A stretch of DNA of 43,381 nt from Smithella sp. M82. Its GTDB lineage: Bacteria; Desulfobacterota; Syntrophia; Syntrophales; Smithellaceae. This document shows positions 9,375 to 18,661 of this stretch, piece by piece. The stretch is taken from positions 1-43,381 of the forward strand of contig MAEO01000026.1 of NCBI GenBank assembly GCA_001683985.1, read 5' to 3'. A program made the translations under genes and the position numbers. Position 1 is the stretch's first letter. Each line of letters opens with the position of its first letter. The notes beneath the pieces were generated by a model. That model made no database searches, was not told the origin of the DNA, and saw only the letters and a program-made list of their open reading frames with translations.

Positions 9375-10847
9375 TTAAAAATATTTCTTTCTCTTTGAAG
9401 AAGGTAGTATCCCCATCATATCCCTGTACTTGGCAACAGTTCGTCTGGCAATATTTATTCCTTTTGTCCGCAGTATTTCAACAATTTCGCAATCACTATA
9501 AGGTTTTTTCGATGCTTCTGAGTTGACTATCTGCCTTATTTCTTCCTTGACGCTTTTCGAAGCAATATTTCCCTCGGATGTTCTTTTAATTGAACTGCCG
9601 AAGAAGTACTTCATTTCAAAAATTCCCTGCGGCGTATGTACATATTTGTTGTTCACTACACGACTAATCGTTGACTCATGCATTTCTATATCAGCGGCAA
9701 TATCATGCAGCACCAGCGGTTTCAGGAAATCAATACCGTGGTCAAAAAAATCTTTTTGAAATTTAACTATACTTTCCACCACTTTATAGATTGTTTTCTG
9801 TCTTTGTTGTATGCTTTTAATCAGCCACGTTGCCGACTGTACTTTATCTTTTATATATTTTTTACCTCTCTCTTCCTCACCATGACCATGATCAGTAAGT
9901 CCTGCCATAATTTCACGATAAAAATTACTTATGCGTAATCGCGGCAAACCATCATCATTAAGGATGATCTTGTATTCATCACCAACCTTTATAAGGTATG
10001 CATCAGGAATTATCGGCTGAATTTTTTCTTCAGAATAAATACTACCCGGTTTTGGATTCATCCCGCTAATTAACAATACGGCCATTTCCACTTCGCGCAG
10101 AGGAACCTTTAATTTATGGGCAATATGAACATAATTCTTCAATTCCAGTTCTTTAAGATAATCTTTAATGATTATCTCGATAATCTTATTTTTTACACCC
10201 AGCATTCTTGACTGTATTAAGAGACATTCCTGCAAATTGCGGGCTGCAATTCCGGGCGGATCGAACTCCTGAACCTTTTTCAGAACGGTTTCAACAAACT
10301 CCTCACTTACATTTTCCAGTTGCATGATTTCCGGCACTGTCGCACATAAATAACCATTGTTATCAAGATTACCTATAATCTGAGTGCCGACACGCACTTC
10401 ATTTTCAGTGAATGATGAAAGATTCATCTGCCACATCAAGTGCTTTGACAGTGATTCAGTCTCGGTAAGTATATTATCCCATGACGTTGCTTCACTGTCT
10501 CTGCTGCCGTAAGTTACGCCTACAGAACCGTAATCTTCGAGATAATTAGCCCAGTCAAACTCTTCGCGGCCGTCTCCTTCTCCGGTAAGTTCTTTGGCAC
10601 GCTCGACAGCTTTTATTTCCTCTCGTTCAACAGACTGTATATCCTCTACAATGTCAGCCTGATCTTCTTCGTCACTTCCTTCATCCGGAGACAGTTCTTC
10701 CAAAAGAGGATTTTCTTCCATCTCCTGATTTATTGTTTCAATAAGTTCCTGCCTGGATAACTGCAACAATTTTATCGCCTGTTGCAGTTGGGGAGTCATT
10801 ATCAACTGTTGGGTAAGTTTTAAATTCTGTTTTAACTCAAACGCCAT
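9375..10847 (-). CDS. rpoN: RNA polymerase sigma-54 factor
   Basis: The alternative sigma factor that reads -24/-12 promoters with AAA+ activators. The N-terminal activator-interaction region is glutamine and leucine rich (residues about 5-50, LTQQLIMTPQLQQAIKLLQL). An acidic linker follows (about 50-80, DEGSDEEDQADIVED), then the core-binding domain, a helix-turn-helix region, and the RpoN box ARRTVAKYR at about 467-475. The 490 residues are full length. It sits between lptB and hpf, the usual neighbourhood. No activator gene is nearby, so its targets lie elsewhere. Confidence 0.97.
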   Translation of the reverse strand: MAFELKQNLKLTQQLIMTPQLQQAIKLLQLSRQELIETINQEMEENPLLEELSPDEGSDEEDQADIVEDIQSVEREEIKAVERAKELTGEGDGREEFDWANYLEDYGSVGVTYGSRDSEATSWDNILTETESLSKHLMWQMNLSSFTENEVRVGTQIIGNLDNNGYLCATVPEIMQLENVSEEFVETVLKKVQEFDPPGIAARNLQECLLIQSRMLGVKNKIIEIIIKDYLKELELKNYVHIAHKLKVPLREVEMAVLLISGMNPKPGSIYSEEKIQPIIPDAYLIKVGDEYKIILNDDGLPRLRISNFYREIMAGLTDHGHGEEERGKKYIKDKVQSATWLIKSIQQRQKTIYKVVESIVKFQKDFFDHGIDFLKPLVLHDIAADIEMHESTISRVVNNKYVHTPQGIFEMKYFFGSSIKRTSEGNIASKSVKEEIRQIVNSEASKKPYSDCEIVEILRTKGINIARRTVAKYRDMMGILPSSKRKKYF

Positions 10848-10873
10848 AATTCAAAAACGCACTTAAATATTTT

Positions 10874-11596
10874 TTACAAATTAAATGTATCACCGAAATA
10901 AAATTTTCTCGCCAGTTCGCTTTGAGAAATTTTATCCGGAGGGCCTTCAACTAATATTGATCCTTCATTAACAATGTAGGCACGATCGCAACAGGAGAGA
11001 GTTTCCCGCACATTATGATCGGAAATAATTATTCCGATTCCTTTTGTTTTCAACTTTTCGATTATTTTTTGAATATCTGCCACAGCCAACGGATCTATTC
11101 CGGCAAAAGGTTCATCCAGAAGGATATACTTGGGATGTGTAACCAACGCTCGTGTAATTTCTACCCTTCTTCGTTCGCCGCCGGATAGAGAATATGCATG
11201 GTTTTTCGCCAGCAACGTCAGATCAAGCTCCCTTAGAAGCTCCTCCAATCTTTCGTTTTTTTCTTCTTCCGTCAAATCAAGAGTCTCCAAAATAGCAAGG
11301 ATATTCTCTTCAACAGTAAGTTTTCGGAAAATTGAAGGCTCTTGCGGCAAATAATTCAAGCCTTTGCGTGCTCTCAAATACATGGGAAATTTAGTAATAT
11401 TTTCACCATCCAGAAAAATTTCGCCGATATCCGGTTTAATCAATCCGACAATCATATAAAATGTTGTTGTTTTGCCTGCGCCATTAGGGCCAAGCAGTCC
11501 TACTACTTCACCGGGTGAAATCGATAAGTCAATCTGATTAACGACCCTTCGTTTGTTGTATATTTTAGTTAGACCTTTTGCTGATAAATTGTTCAT
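10874..11596 (-). CDS. lptB: LPS export ABC transporter ATPase LptB
   Basis: The cytoplasmic ATPase that powers extraction of lipopolysaccharide from the inner membrane through LptFG and across the LptC-LptA bridge. It shows Walker A GPNGAGKTT (36-44), Q-loop LPQEPS, signature LSGGERRRVEITRALV, Walker B YILLDEPFAGID and the switch histidine in IISDHNVRET. The 240 residues match LptB. It follows lptA closely and is 26 bases before rpoN. The partners lptF and lptG are not in this window. Confidence 0.96.
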   Translation of the reverse strand: MNNLSAKGLTKIYNKRRVVNQIDLSISPGEVVGLLGPNGAGKTTTFYMIVGLIKPDIGEIFLDGENITKFPMYLRARKGLNYLPQEPSIFRKLTVEENILAILETLDLTEEEKNERLEELLRELDLTLLAKNHAYSLSGGERRRVEITRALVTHPKYILLDEPFAGIDPLAVADIQKIIEKLKTKGIGIIISDHNVRETLSCCDRAYIVNEGSILVEGPPDKISQSELARKFYFGDTFNL

Positions 11597-11621
11597 AACT
11601 ATATAACACTTAACCCTTGCG

Positions 11622-12173
11622 CTAATTGGTTTCCGCTTTCTTTTTTTCCTGGGGATAAATTATTGCTTTAACTTGTTTTTGTGTGTTGCTTTCAACAGTT
11701 CCCCTATTTTCATTAAGAAACACTATCACTCTGTCTCCCCTGATAATGTTTTTACCCTCTTTCAACATGGCATTCCCTGTCATAATAACTTTATTGCTAT
11801 CTCTAAAATATACAGCTTCGTCTCCGGTTGCTGTCCTTTTCCCTTGTGATAACAAAACATGTCCTTTCGCTTCTATTTTCTCCAGATCGCCCGCACCTTC
11901 TGTCTCAAGCGTTCCGATTTTTTCCTTTTTGCCGGACTCTTCTTTATAATACAAACGCAACTGGTCCGCTTTTAATACTTTATTACCCTGTGTGGCTTTC
12001 GCATTGCCGGAAAATACAACGAGTTTATTTTCATTAAAAGCTTCCATCCGATTGGAAGTTATTTCAATGGGATCTTCTGATTGTTTAATCAAGGAATTAT
12101 CATCGGCATGAATTCGAAGCGCTGCAATTAAAGCAAACAATAAAACAAACAAACAAATCTTTTTGTTAATCAT
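11622..12173 (-). CDS. lptA: LPS transport periplasmic protein LptA
   Basis: The periplasmic bridge protein whose beta-jellyroll units stack to carry LPS from LptC to LptD. The first 24 residues form a signal peptide (MINKKICLFVLLFALIAALR). The OstA/LptA fold is supported by repeated short strands such as ITSNRMEAFNENKLVVFSGN and KADQLRLYYKEE. The 183 residues are typical. It lies 12 bases after lptC and directly before lptB. Confidence 0.92.
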   Translation of the reverse strand: MINKKICLFVLLFALIAALRIHADDNSLIKQSEDPIEITSNRMEAFNENKLVVFSGNAKATQGNKVLKADQLRLYYKEESGKKEKIGTLETEGAGDLEKIEAKGHVLLSQGKRTATGDEAVYFRDSNKVIMTGNAMLKEGKNIIRGDRVIVFLNENRGTVESNTQKQVKAIIYPQEKKKAETN

Positions 12174-12185
12174 TAAAATTCTCTA

Positions 12186-12740
12186 TTAAATTATTTTAGC
12201 TTTAACCATTGAAGGAATATGCAATTCCCCCTTATTCATAAAGAGAGCTAATCCTCTTCCCGTTATTTTCATACGGTCATTTTTCATAGTAACCGGAGCA
12301 TCAGTATAAAATTTCTTTTCGGCATCGTTGTAATTCAAATAATCTGTGAAAAATTTATCGCCATTTTCGGAATTTATAATCACGTTACCTTTCATCTCAA
12401 TATTTTTTTCCTTTATCAACATCCGTCCCTTATCCGCCGTCATTTCAAAAATATTACCATCCGAAGTTGTTAATTTTATTTGAACTTTATCAAATGAAGC
12501 AACGTCTTGCTTCTTATCATACATTGCTGTTTCGGCCTTTACTTCCCATTTGGCATTGGCATCACCAACTTCCGTATAAACAAATTCTTTTATTTGCAGG
12601 TCTACGCTATCCCGGAAGACTTTCAGCAAATTGGGGGGGTTGCTTATATTTGCCCTGATTACAGATATTACGGCAATTAAAATCACCAGGAAAACTACTG
12701 CGACTGAAGATATGATGACTGCCTTCTTACTTAATTTCAT
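12186..12740 (-). CDS. lptC: LPS export protein LptC
   Basis: A bitopic inner membrane protein that receives LPS from LptB2FG and passes it to LptA. One N-terminal transmembrane helix (about residues 8-29) is followed by a periplasmic OstA-like jellyroll with VEAKTA-type strands (KWEVKAETAMYDKKQDVASF, MTADKGRMLIKEKNIEMKGN). The 184 residues are typical. It is the first gene after a strong promoter candidate at 12782-12810 and heads the lptC-lptA-lptB-rpoN segment. Confidence 0.9.
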   Translation of the reverse strand: MKLSKKAVIISSVAVVFLVILIAVISVIRANISNPPNLLKVFRDSVDLQIKEFVYTEVGDANAKWEVKAETAMYDKKQDVASFDKVQIKLTTSDGNIFEMTADKGRMLIKEKNIEMKGNVIINSENGDKFFTDYLNYNDAEKKFYTDAPVTMKNDRMKITGRGLALFMNKGELHIPSMVKAKII

Positions 12741-12781
12741 TTAGTCCGGTACATCCTGCTGTTGGCACTAAATTTGCTTTT

Positions 12782-12810
12782 ATTATATCATTGTGAATGT
12801 CACGTGTAAA
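12782..12810 (-). promoter_or_regulatory. Strong candidate sigma-70 promoter of lptC-lptA-lptB-rpoN
   Basis: On the minus strand, TTTACA (12805-12810) and a perfect TATAAT (12782-12787) are separated by exactly 17 bases. They lie about 40 bases before the lptC start, in the 126-base kdsC-lptC gap. This is one of the best promoter matches in the window. It implies that the lpt-rpoN segment can be expressed apart from kdsA and kdsC. Confidence 0.7.
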
Positions 12811-12866
12811 GAAATTAGAGATGATAACTGCCGAATTTTTTGAAAAAAATGATTATTTTTTAAATT

Positions 12867-13397
12867 TTAGTCAATTTCATATCCGGCAGCAACCTCCGAC
12901 CACTTTCTCTGAGCTTGCAGAATCATTTCACAGACTTCTCGTACCGCGCCATGCCCACCGCTGTTTTTAGTCACATAATCTACCGACTTTTTTACTATAT
13001 CCAGAGCATCATCAACCGCTACGGAAAAACCAACCCTTTTGAGAACCGGTATGTCAACTATATCATCGCCTATGTAAGCAACTTTGTCAGCTGATAATTT
13101 GCGTTTATCAAGTATTTTTTCAAAAACTTCTTTTTTATTTAAAGTTCCTTGATAAACATCTTCTATTTCCAGATCCTTAGCCCTGTATTCCACTACTTTC
13201 GATTTCCGCCCGGTAAGAATAACTACTTTGACTCCATAGCGCTGCAATATCTTTATGCCATGTCCGTCGCGCACATTAAAACTTTTTAATTCATGCCCCT
13301 CATCATCTATAATTATACTACCATCTGTCATGACACCGTCGACATCCAGAATCAGTAGTTTTATCTTTTTGAGTTTTTCCTGAATACTTTTCTTCAC
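12867..13397 (-). CDS. kdsC: 3-deoxy-D-manno-octulosonate 8-phosphate phosphatase
   Basis: A HAD-superfamily phosphatase that releases phosphate from KDO 8-phosphate, the third step of KDO synthesis for the LPS inner core. The catalytic aspartates are in LLILDVDGVMTDGS (D18, D20). Motif II is VVILTGRKS, and the C-terminal aspartates are in YIGDDIVDIPVL. The 176 residues, with no cap domain, match KdsC. It follows kdsA by 41 bases, so the two KDO steps are cotranscribed. Confidence 0.95.
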   Translation of the reverse strand: MKKSIQEKLKKIKLLILDVDGVMTDGSIIIDDEGHELKSFNVRDGHGIKILQRYGVKVVILTGRKSKVVEYRAKDLEIEDVYQGTLNKKEVFEKILDKRKLSADKVAYIGDDIVDIPVLKRVGFSVAVDDALDIVKKSVDYVTKNSGGHGAVREVCEMILQAQRKWSEVAAGYEID

Positions 13398-13438
13398 TAT
13401 ATCGTTTCTCCTTACAAGTTTTGTCAGTAATTAAATTA

Positions 13439-14266
13439 TTATTTGACTGAGTCTTTAATCAGACTGTCAATATCTTTCAGCATTGTCAGCAATCCTTCGA
13501 TTTCATTAAGATAAAGAGAATTGGCCCCGTCGCATAAAGCCTTCTCCGGATTTTTATGAACCTCGAAAAATATCCCGTCAACACCGGCTGCTGCGGCTGC
13601 GCGTGCCAGATACTTTACCATATCACGCTGCCCACCCGAGAATGTCCCCTTTTCTCCCGGCAACTGCACGGAATGAGTGGCATCAAAGATTACGGGGTAT
13701 CCCATATCTCTTATTACGGGCAACGATCGAACATCAAAAACAAGATTATTATAACCGAACGATACCCCTCTTTCAGTAATCATAATATTCTCATTGCCGG
13801 TTTTCCTCACCTTTTCTATGACATTTGCCACATCCCAGGGAGCCAGAAACTGCCCCTTTTTGATATTGATTACACGCGCCTTTTGGGCAATCTCCATAAT
13901 AAAATCCGTCTGGCGACAAAGAAAAGCCGGCACCTGCACAACATCCAAGATTTTTGCAGCCGTATCAATTTCTTCGAATCGATGCACATCAGAAAGCACG
14001 GGTATATTCAAATCTTCTTTTATCCTCTTTAATATGGCCAATCCTTTTTTCGCGCCCGGCCCTCTATAAGAATTGATCGAAGTTCTGTTGGCTTTGTCAT
14101 AAGAAGCTTTAAAGATAAAAGGAATTTTCAATTTTGCCGTGAGCTTTTTCAGATATTGAGCCGTATCCATTGCTGATGTTTCATCCTCCAAAACGCACGG
14201 ACCGGCAATTAAAACAAATTTTACATTATCTCCAATAACAAAGTTACCTATTTTTATTTGCTTCAT
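13439..14266 (-). CDS. kdsA: 2-dehydro-3-deoxyphosphooctonate aldolase (KDO 8-phosphate synthase)
   Basis: Condenses phosphoenolpyruvate with arabinose 5-phosphate to KDO 8-phosphate in the cytoplasm. Signature stretches are LIAGPCVLED, FKASYDKANRTSINSYRGPG, LSDVHRFEEI, QVPAFLCRQTD and FDATHSVQLPG. The 275 residues are full length. The Cys in the AGPCVLED segment does not by itself show whether it is the metal-dependent class. Its start overlaps the TPR gene stop by four bases (ATGA), so translation is probably coupled. Confidence 0.96.
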   Translation of the reverse strand: MKQIKIGNFVIGDNVKFVLIAGPCVLEDETSAMDTAQYLKKLTAKLKIPFIFKASYDKANRTSINSYRGPGAKKGLAILKRIKEDLNIPVLSDVHRFEEIDTAAKILDVVQVPAFLCRQTDFIMEIAQKARVINIKKGQFLAPWDVANVIEKVRKTGNENIMITERGVSFGYNNLVFDVRSLPVIRDMGYPVIFDATHSVQLPGEKGTFSGGQRDMVKYLARAAAAAGVDGIFFEVHKNPEKALCDGANSLYLNEIEGLLTMLKDIDSLIKDSVK

Positions 14267-16287
14267 TGTTCATTACCCCTTGTCTCTTTCTGGACTTTTT
14301 TCTGTAAAAGTTGAATTTTTAGCTTCGGTATTTTTTGAGCAGCTTTTGTCGACTCCGGATTAAGCTCATAGGCATTGATGTATGCCTTCAAGGCCTCCTG
14401 AATCATTCCTTTCTTCTCGTATGCCTCTCCTAAGTTTGCGTAAAGTTCATTGTCTTCATGATCGTATTTCAACGCAATCCGGTAATTTTTTATGGCCATA
14501 TCCCAATCATTGCAGGAGGCATAAGCATAACCCAGGCTGGAATAAGAGGAAGCTTTTTGCGGTTCCCGATTAACTATCTTTTTATAACAGTTAATCGCCT
14601 GCGTACATTTCTTTTCCTTTATGTAATATCCGCCAAGAATACTTAACACTTCCTTAGTCGGTGGAGATATTTTTTCATATTCGGCAATTGCTTTTCTTTC
14701 CTTACCCATTTTGTTGTAAGTATATGCCAAATTATAGTGTAAATTGGAGTTTTTAGCTCCGTACTTAATAGCTTTTTCATAATTTTCAGCTGATGCCGCA
14801 TACTTTTTCAATTCTCCATAGGCAAAACCCAACTTGGTATAAATATCGCCATTTTTAGAGGATTTTGCCGCCAACTTTTCGTAATATTTCACGGCCTGAG
14901 TAAATTTCTTGTTTTTAAGCGACAAATCGCCAATTTTTTCCAGAGCATCGGCATCTTCAGGATTAATTTTTAATACATTCTCGTATTCTTTAATTGCTTC
15001 TGAGTCCATGCCCTTTCTTTCATAAGCAGTTCCCAGATTGAATCTGACTGTCGGCTCGTTGGGACTTAATGAAACCGCTTTCTTTAAGTTATTCAGTTCT
15101 TCCGGCCACTTTCCCATTCCGGCATAGGCAGAAGCAAGATTTGCATATGCGGCAACCAATCGTGGCTGCCTTTTGATAACTTCCTTATAATATTCAATGG
15201 CGGGCTCGTATCTTTTTAGTTTTAAATAAATATCTCCCAGTGAAAATAAAGCCACGTCCGCGTCTCTCGAATGTTCGGCAATATATTTATATTCTTCAAT
15301 AGCTGAATTTATCATATTCCTGTTTTTATAAGCTTCTGCCAACTTCAATCTGACCGGATAATCACTGGGTTCAATCTTTACAGCTTCCCGATAATTTTGT
15401 ATCGCTTGATCCCACTGTCCTTTCTGCGCCAGAGAAACACCGAGACTTATATAAGCTTGTGCTTCTTTAGGATTGATTTTAATAATCTGTCTCGATATTT
15501 TTACAGCATCGTCAAATTCCTTTTTTTTAATATGGCATTTGGTCAGTTCAACCAACGCCATTGTATCATCCGGTTTGAGCTTTAATGCGCCTTTATATTG
15601 GCTTATGGCGTCATCCAATCTGCCCTGCCTCGAATATATACCTGCAAGAATTTTACGGACACTGATATCATTTTTATTCAATTCTATTGCTTTTTTTAAA
15701 TATTCTATTTGTTCTCTTACATTTGAAGAATCCTTGGCAAACCTAAACCAATCCTGAGGCGTAATTAAAATCTTAAGAGGAACGGAAGCTATTTTTTTAT
15801 TGCGATAATTTATCAAGATTTTGTAGCCCGATACTACTCCGGAATCATTCATCGTGACTGAGCTTTTTATAATCTTGTCCACCAGCTCAACACCTTTTAA
15901 TAAAATTCCCAGATCGTTATTGCCTTTGTTTAATCCCTCAACTTTTACACTCATGTATTTGCCCGCCAAATCGTCACTGACCACAGATTTAATCACAAAT
16001 TCATCACGGTAAGTCACCTCCAGGGATTCGTTTTCACTTGCACGAATTTCTTTGCCGTTTTTTTCCATTTCCAGATAATAAAAGTGAGGTTCGGAATCTA
16101 AAATATAATAAGAAAATGTGTTTTTTACCCTTAAGGCCATGAAGGCAAAAGAACGAAAAGCTTTAGGATAAAAGAACAATATAAGAATAAAAATTAAAAT
16201 AACGCAAACAAAACCAATCAATATTTTCTTTATTGAAGATAATGTGTTTCTGTTTTTATCTTCATTATTTAAACGTGGATTAATCAT
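14263..16287 (-). CDS. Membrane-anchored tetratricopeptide repeat protein
   Basis: A 674-residue protein with a short cytoplasmic N terminus, one transmembrane helix (about 21-43), a beta-rich segment up to about 170, and then more than a dozen TPR units to the end. Typical repeats are DDAISQYKGALKLKPDDTMA, DQAIQNYREAVKIEPSDYPV and AIKNYRIALKYDHEDNEL. TPR arrays are protein interaction surfaces; the topology puts them in the periplasm. The stop overlaps kdsA by four bases, and xerD lies upstream with a 35-base gap. A link to envelope assembly is inferred from the neighbours only; no enzyme domain is seen. Confidence 0.85.
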   Translation of the reverse strand: MINPRLNNEDKNRNTLSSIKKILIGFVCVILIFILILFFYPKAFRSFAFMALRVKNTFSYYILDSEPHFYYLEMEKNGKEIRASENESLEVTYRDEFVIKSVVSDDLAGKYMSVKVEGLNKGNNDLGILLKGVELVDKIIKSSVTMNDSGVVSGYKILINYRNKKIASVPLKILITPQDWFRFAKDSSNVREQIEYLKKAIELNKNDISVRKILAGIYSRQGRLDDAISQYKGALKLKPDDTMALVELTKCHIKKKEFDDAVKISRQIIKINPKEAQAYISLGVSLAQKGQWDQAIQNYREAVKIEPSDYPVRLKLAEAYKNRNMINSAIEEYKYIAEHSRDADVALFSLGDIYLKLKRYEPAIEYYKEVIKRQPRLVAAYANLASAYAGMGKWPEELNNLKKAVSLSPNEPTVRFNLGTAYERKGMDSEAIKEYENVLKINPEDADALEKIGDLSLKNKKFTQAVKYYEKLAAKSSKNGDIYTKLGFAYGELKKYAASAENYEKAIKYGAKNSNLHYNLAYTYNKMGKERKAIAEYEKISPPTKEVLSILGGYYIKEKKCTQAINCYKKIVNREPQKASSYSSLGYAYASCNDWDMAIKNYRIALKYDHEDNELYANLGEAYEKKGMIQEALKAYINAYELNPESTKAAQKIPKLKIQLLQKKVQKETRGNEQ

Positions 16288-16322
16288 TTATCCCCCAATA
16301 AATCATAGATTCTCTGTATCGC

Positions 16323-17213
16323 TCAGCCCCGCGGATGATATTTTTGGTGAATTTCTCTTAACTTTTCCCGCGTCACATGCGTGTAAATCTGCGTTGTGGA
16401 AATATCGGAATGCCCCAGCATTACCTGCACCGTTCGCAAGTCTGCGCCGCCTTCCAAAAGATGAGACGCAAAAGAATGACGAAACGTATGCGGATAAACT
16501 TTTTTCCCCAATCCGGCCTGTTTGGCGTAACCGACAACAATTTTCCAGAAGCCCTGTCGGGTAAACTTTTTTCCGAAGCGGTTCAAAAATAAAACATCCG
16601 TACTCTTCTTCTGCATTAAGTGCGGCCTGGCCCCGTCAACATAACGTCTGGTACAATCGTATGCTATTTTGCCGATAGGCACAATTCTTTCTTTACTCCC
16701 CTTGCCCATGACAATTAGAAACCCGACCTGCCAGTTGACACTGTTCATTGTCAAGTTAATCAATTCTGAAACGCGTATTCCCGTCGCATATAAGAGTTCC
16801 AGCATGGCGGTATTACGTATAGCAGCAATACTTTGATCACCAGGTTGAGCCAGAATTGTTTTCATCTCCCCTTTACTTATCGTATCGGGTAGTTTCATCC
16901 AGACTTTGGCTAATTCGATATTGGCCAGCGGATTTTGATTAATTACCTTCTCACGAAGCAGAAATTTGTAAAATCCTCTTAAAGCGGCAAGCGCCCTGTT
17001 CATGGAATTAGCTGTCAGGCCTTCATTCCTTATATTTGTTAAATATTCTACAACCGTTTCCGGTGTTACATTTTTAATATCAGATATATTTCTTTTCTCC
17101 CGAATAAATGAAACAAACCTTCTCAAATCACGACCGTATGATTCCAGTGTATTTTGAGCCATGCCGCGTTCTATTAAAAGATAATCAAAATACTTCGTCA
17201 ATAATTCCCGCAT
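16323..17213 (-). CDS. xerD: Site-specific tyrosine recombinase XerD/XerC type
   Basis: Would resolve chromosome dimers at dif together with a partner recombinase. The core-binding domain spans about 1-90 and the catalytic domain about 105-296. All six catalytic residues are visible: R147 (ATGIRVSEL), K171 (MGKGSKERIVP), H242 and R245 (HTFRHSFASH), H268 (MLGHSDISTTQ) and Y277 (YTHV). The 296 residues are the standard Xer length. XerC and XerD cannot be split firmly by reading; D is favoured by the LLEGGADLRTVQ form. Being in a housekeeping run without att repeats, it is not a phage integrase. Confidence 0.9.
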   Translation of the reverse strand: MRELLTKYFDYLLIERGMAQNTLESYGRDLRRFVSFIREKRNISDIKNVTPETVVEYLTNIRNEGLTANSMNRALAALRGFYKFLLREKVINQNPLANIELAKVWMKLPDTISKGEMKTILAQPGDQSIAAIRNTAMLELLYATGIRVSELINLTMNSVNWQVGFLIVMGKGSKERIVPIGKIAYDCTRRYVDGARPHLMQKKSTDVLFLNRFGKKFTRQGFWKIVVGYAKQAGLGKKVYPHTFRHSFASHLLEGGADLRTVQVMLGHSDISTTQIYTHVTREKLREIHQKYHPRG

Positions 17214-17258
17214 GTAGCTTTTTTAGCGCAATTAAGCCTGTGAAGCAAAGATTTTTTG

Positions 17259-17286
17259 TTGACTTATTTTGCAATCTTGTAAAAAT
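17259..17286 (+). promoter_or_regulatory. Possible promoter of rpiB
   Basis: TTGACT at 17259-17264 matches a -35 box, and an A-rich TGTAAAAAT stretch about 15-17 bases downstream could serve as a weak -10. It lies in the 113-base divergent gap between xerD and rpiB. A CGGGAG ribosome site precedes the rpiB ATG. The -10 match is poor. Confidence 0.35.
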
Positions 17287-17326
17287 AAGAAATAAGTAAT
17301 TCAAAAAAAATTTCGGGAGATTTTTA

Positions 17327-17767
17327 ATGAGGAAAATTATTATTGCCTCAGATCATGGAGCTGTTTCCTTAAAAGATCAAATTATATCATTTTTAAAAAC
17401 AAAAAATTGCGATGTCAAGGATATGGGAGTAAACAGCGAAGACCCGGTAGATTATCCTGATATCGCTGTTCTTGCCTGTAATGAATTCAAAAAAGGCAGA
17501 TATGATTTCGGCATTCTCCTTTGCGGCACGGGCATTGGAGTATCCATAACCGCAAACAAAGTCAAAGGTATCCGATGTGCCTTAGTTCATGATCTGTTTA
17601 CCGCCGAAATGGCCAAAGCGCACAACGATGCAAATTTTATTGCCTTTGGCGGCAGAGTAAAATATCAGGTTCCTGTTGCCAAAATGATCGAAAAATTTAT
17701 GGAAACAAAATTCGCCGGAGACCGGCATATAAGAAGAGTAAATAAGATCATGGATATGGAAAATTAA
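17327..17767 (+). CDS. rpiB: Ribose 5-phosphate isomerase B
   Basis: Interconverts ribose 5-phosphate and ribulose 5-phosphate in the pentose phosphate pathway. Family signs are ASDHGAVSLK at 7-16, the catalytic cysteine in LLCGTGIGVSI (C66), and the NDANFIAFGGR segment at 100-110. The 146 residues are full length. It faces away from xerD and starts a plus-strand series, with the methyltransferase gene 33 bases downstream. Confidence 0.94.
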   Translation: MRKIIIASDHGAVSLKDQIISFLKTKNCDVKDMGVNSEDPVDYPDIAVLACNEFKKGRYDFGILLCGTGIGVSITANKVKGIRCALVHDLFTAEMAKAHNDANFIAFGGRVKYQVPVAKMIEKFMETKFAGDRHIRRVNKIMDMEN

Positions 17768-17800
17768 TGTTAAAGTTATACTTTTAGTTGAGGTTATAAT

Positions 17801-18661
17801 ATGGCGGAAGTTATAGATAAAAAAAAGATTCGTAAAGTATTTAGAGACGTACAAAAACATCTGGCAATAGCTCAATTAATTCGCCGCTTTTCCACAAACA
17901 AAGAAGATATCAGAAAAACTGCTTTAAAGCAGGTTGACCTCTCCAACTGTCAAAATGTTTTGGAATTAGGATGCGCTTTTGGCGCTTTTACCGAAGCGCT
18001 TAAGGAAAGACTTCATCCGGACGCAACTGTCACCGGTATTGATGTTATTCCCGAATATAAACCTTTCTTTCTGAACGCTTGCCGGCGTGCCGGATATTTT
18101 GGAACTTTTTCTTCTTCCGGTATCGAACAAACAGGAAACTATTCCTCCAGCTCTTACGACCTGGTTATTTGCAGTTATGCTTTATATTTCTTTCCTCATA
18201 TGATTCCTGAAATTGCCCGCATCCTCAGAAAAAATGGTCTTTTTATCACCATTACCCACTCCCGTGAAGATATGAGGGAAATAGTAGGTATCGTTAAGAA
18301 AATTCTTAAACAAAATAATTTTCTTGACCACAACCAGCAATTGCCTATAGAAATTATTTTCGATCAGTTTTCCGCAGAAAAAGGCAAAACACTCCTTCAG
18401 CCGTTTTTCTCAAAGGTACAGTCAATTGATTTTAAAAACACTCTGGTTTTTCAGCCTCACGAAATGGATCACTTCCTGGATTATTTCCAATTTAAGAAAT
18501 CTTTTTTTCTGATGGGAACGGAAGTTCATAATAAAAACATAGCCCGTCAGCTTCTTAACGAATTGCAGGACACGGCCATGAAGAAAAATTTTGTCAGCAT
18601 GTGCAAGGACGACAGAATTTTTATCTGCTCAAATCCCACAAAACCAGAGGATACCCAATGA
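17801..18661 (+). CDS. Class I SAM-dependent methyltransferase of unknown substrate
   Basis: A Rossmann-fold methyltransferase. Motif I VLELGCAFGAFTEAL is at about 53-67, the acidic residue of motif II is in TGIDVIPEY (D81), and the motif IV region is SSSYDLVICSYALYFFPHM. The part after about residue 150 has no recognisable domain and may define the substrate. A GAGG ribosome site precedes the start. The stop overlaps the next start by four bases (ATGA), so it is translationally coupled to the Nudix gene. Whether it acts on a small molecule, lipid or macromolecule cannot be read. Confidence 0.8.
   Translation: MAEVIDKKKIRKVFRDVQKHLAIAQLIRRFSTNKEDIRKTALKQVDLSNCQNVLELGCAFGAFTEALKERLHPDATVTGIDVIPEYKPFFLNACRRAGYFGTFSSSGIEQTGNYSSSSYDLVICSYALYFFPHMIPEIARILRKNGLFITITHSREDMREIVGIVKKILKQNNFLDHNQQLPIEIIFDQFSAEKGKTLLQPFFSKVQSIDFKNTLVFQPHEMDHFLDYFQFKKSFFLMGTEVHNKNIARQLLNELQDTAMKKNFVSMCKDDRIFICSNPTKPEDTQ

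Noticed and set aside
16323..17213. Tyrosine recombinase as a phage or island integrase
   Set aside because: Standard Xer length and motifs, housekeeping neighbours on both sides, and no tRNA or att-like repeats nearby.
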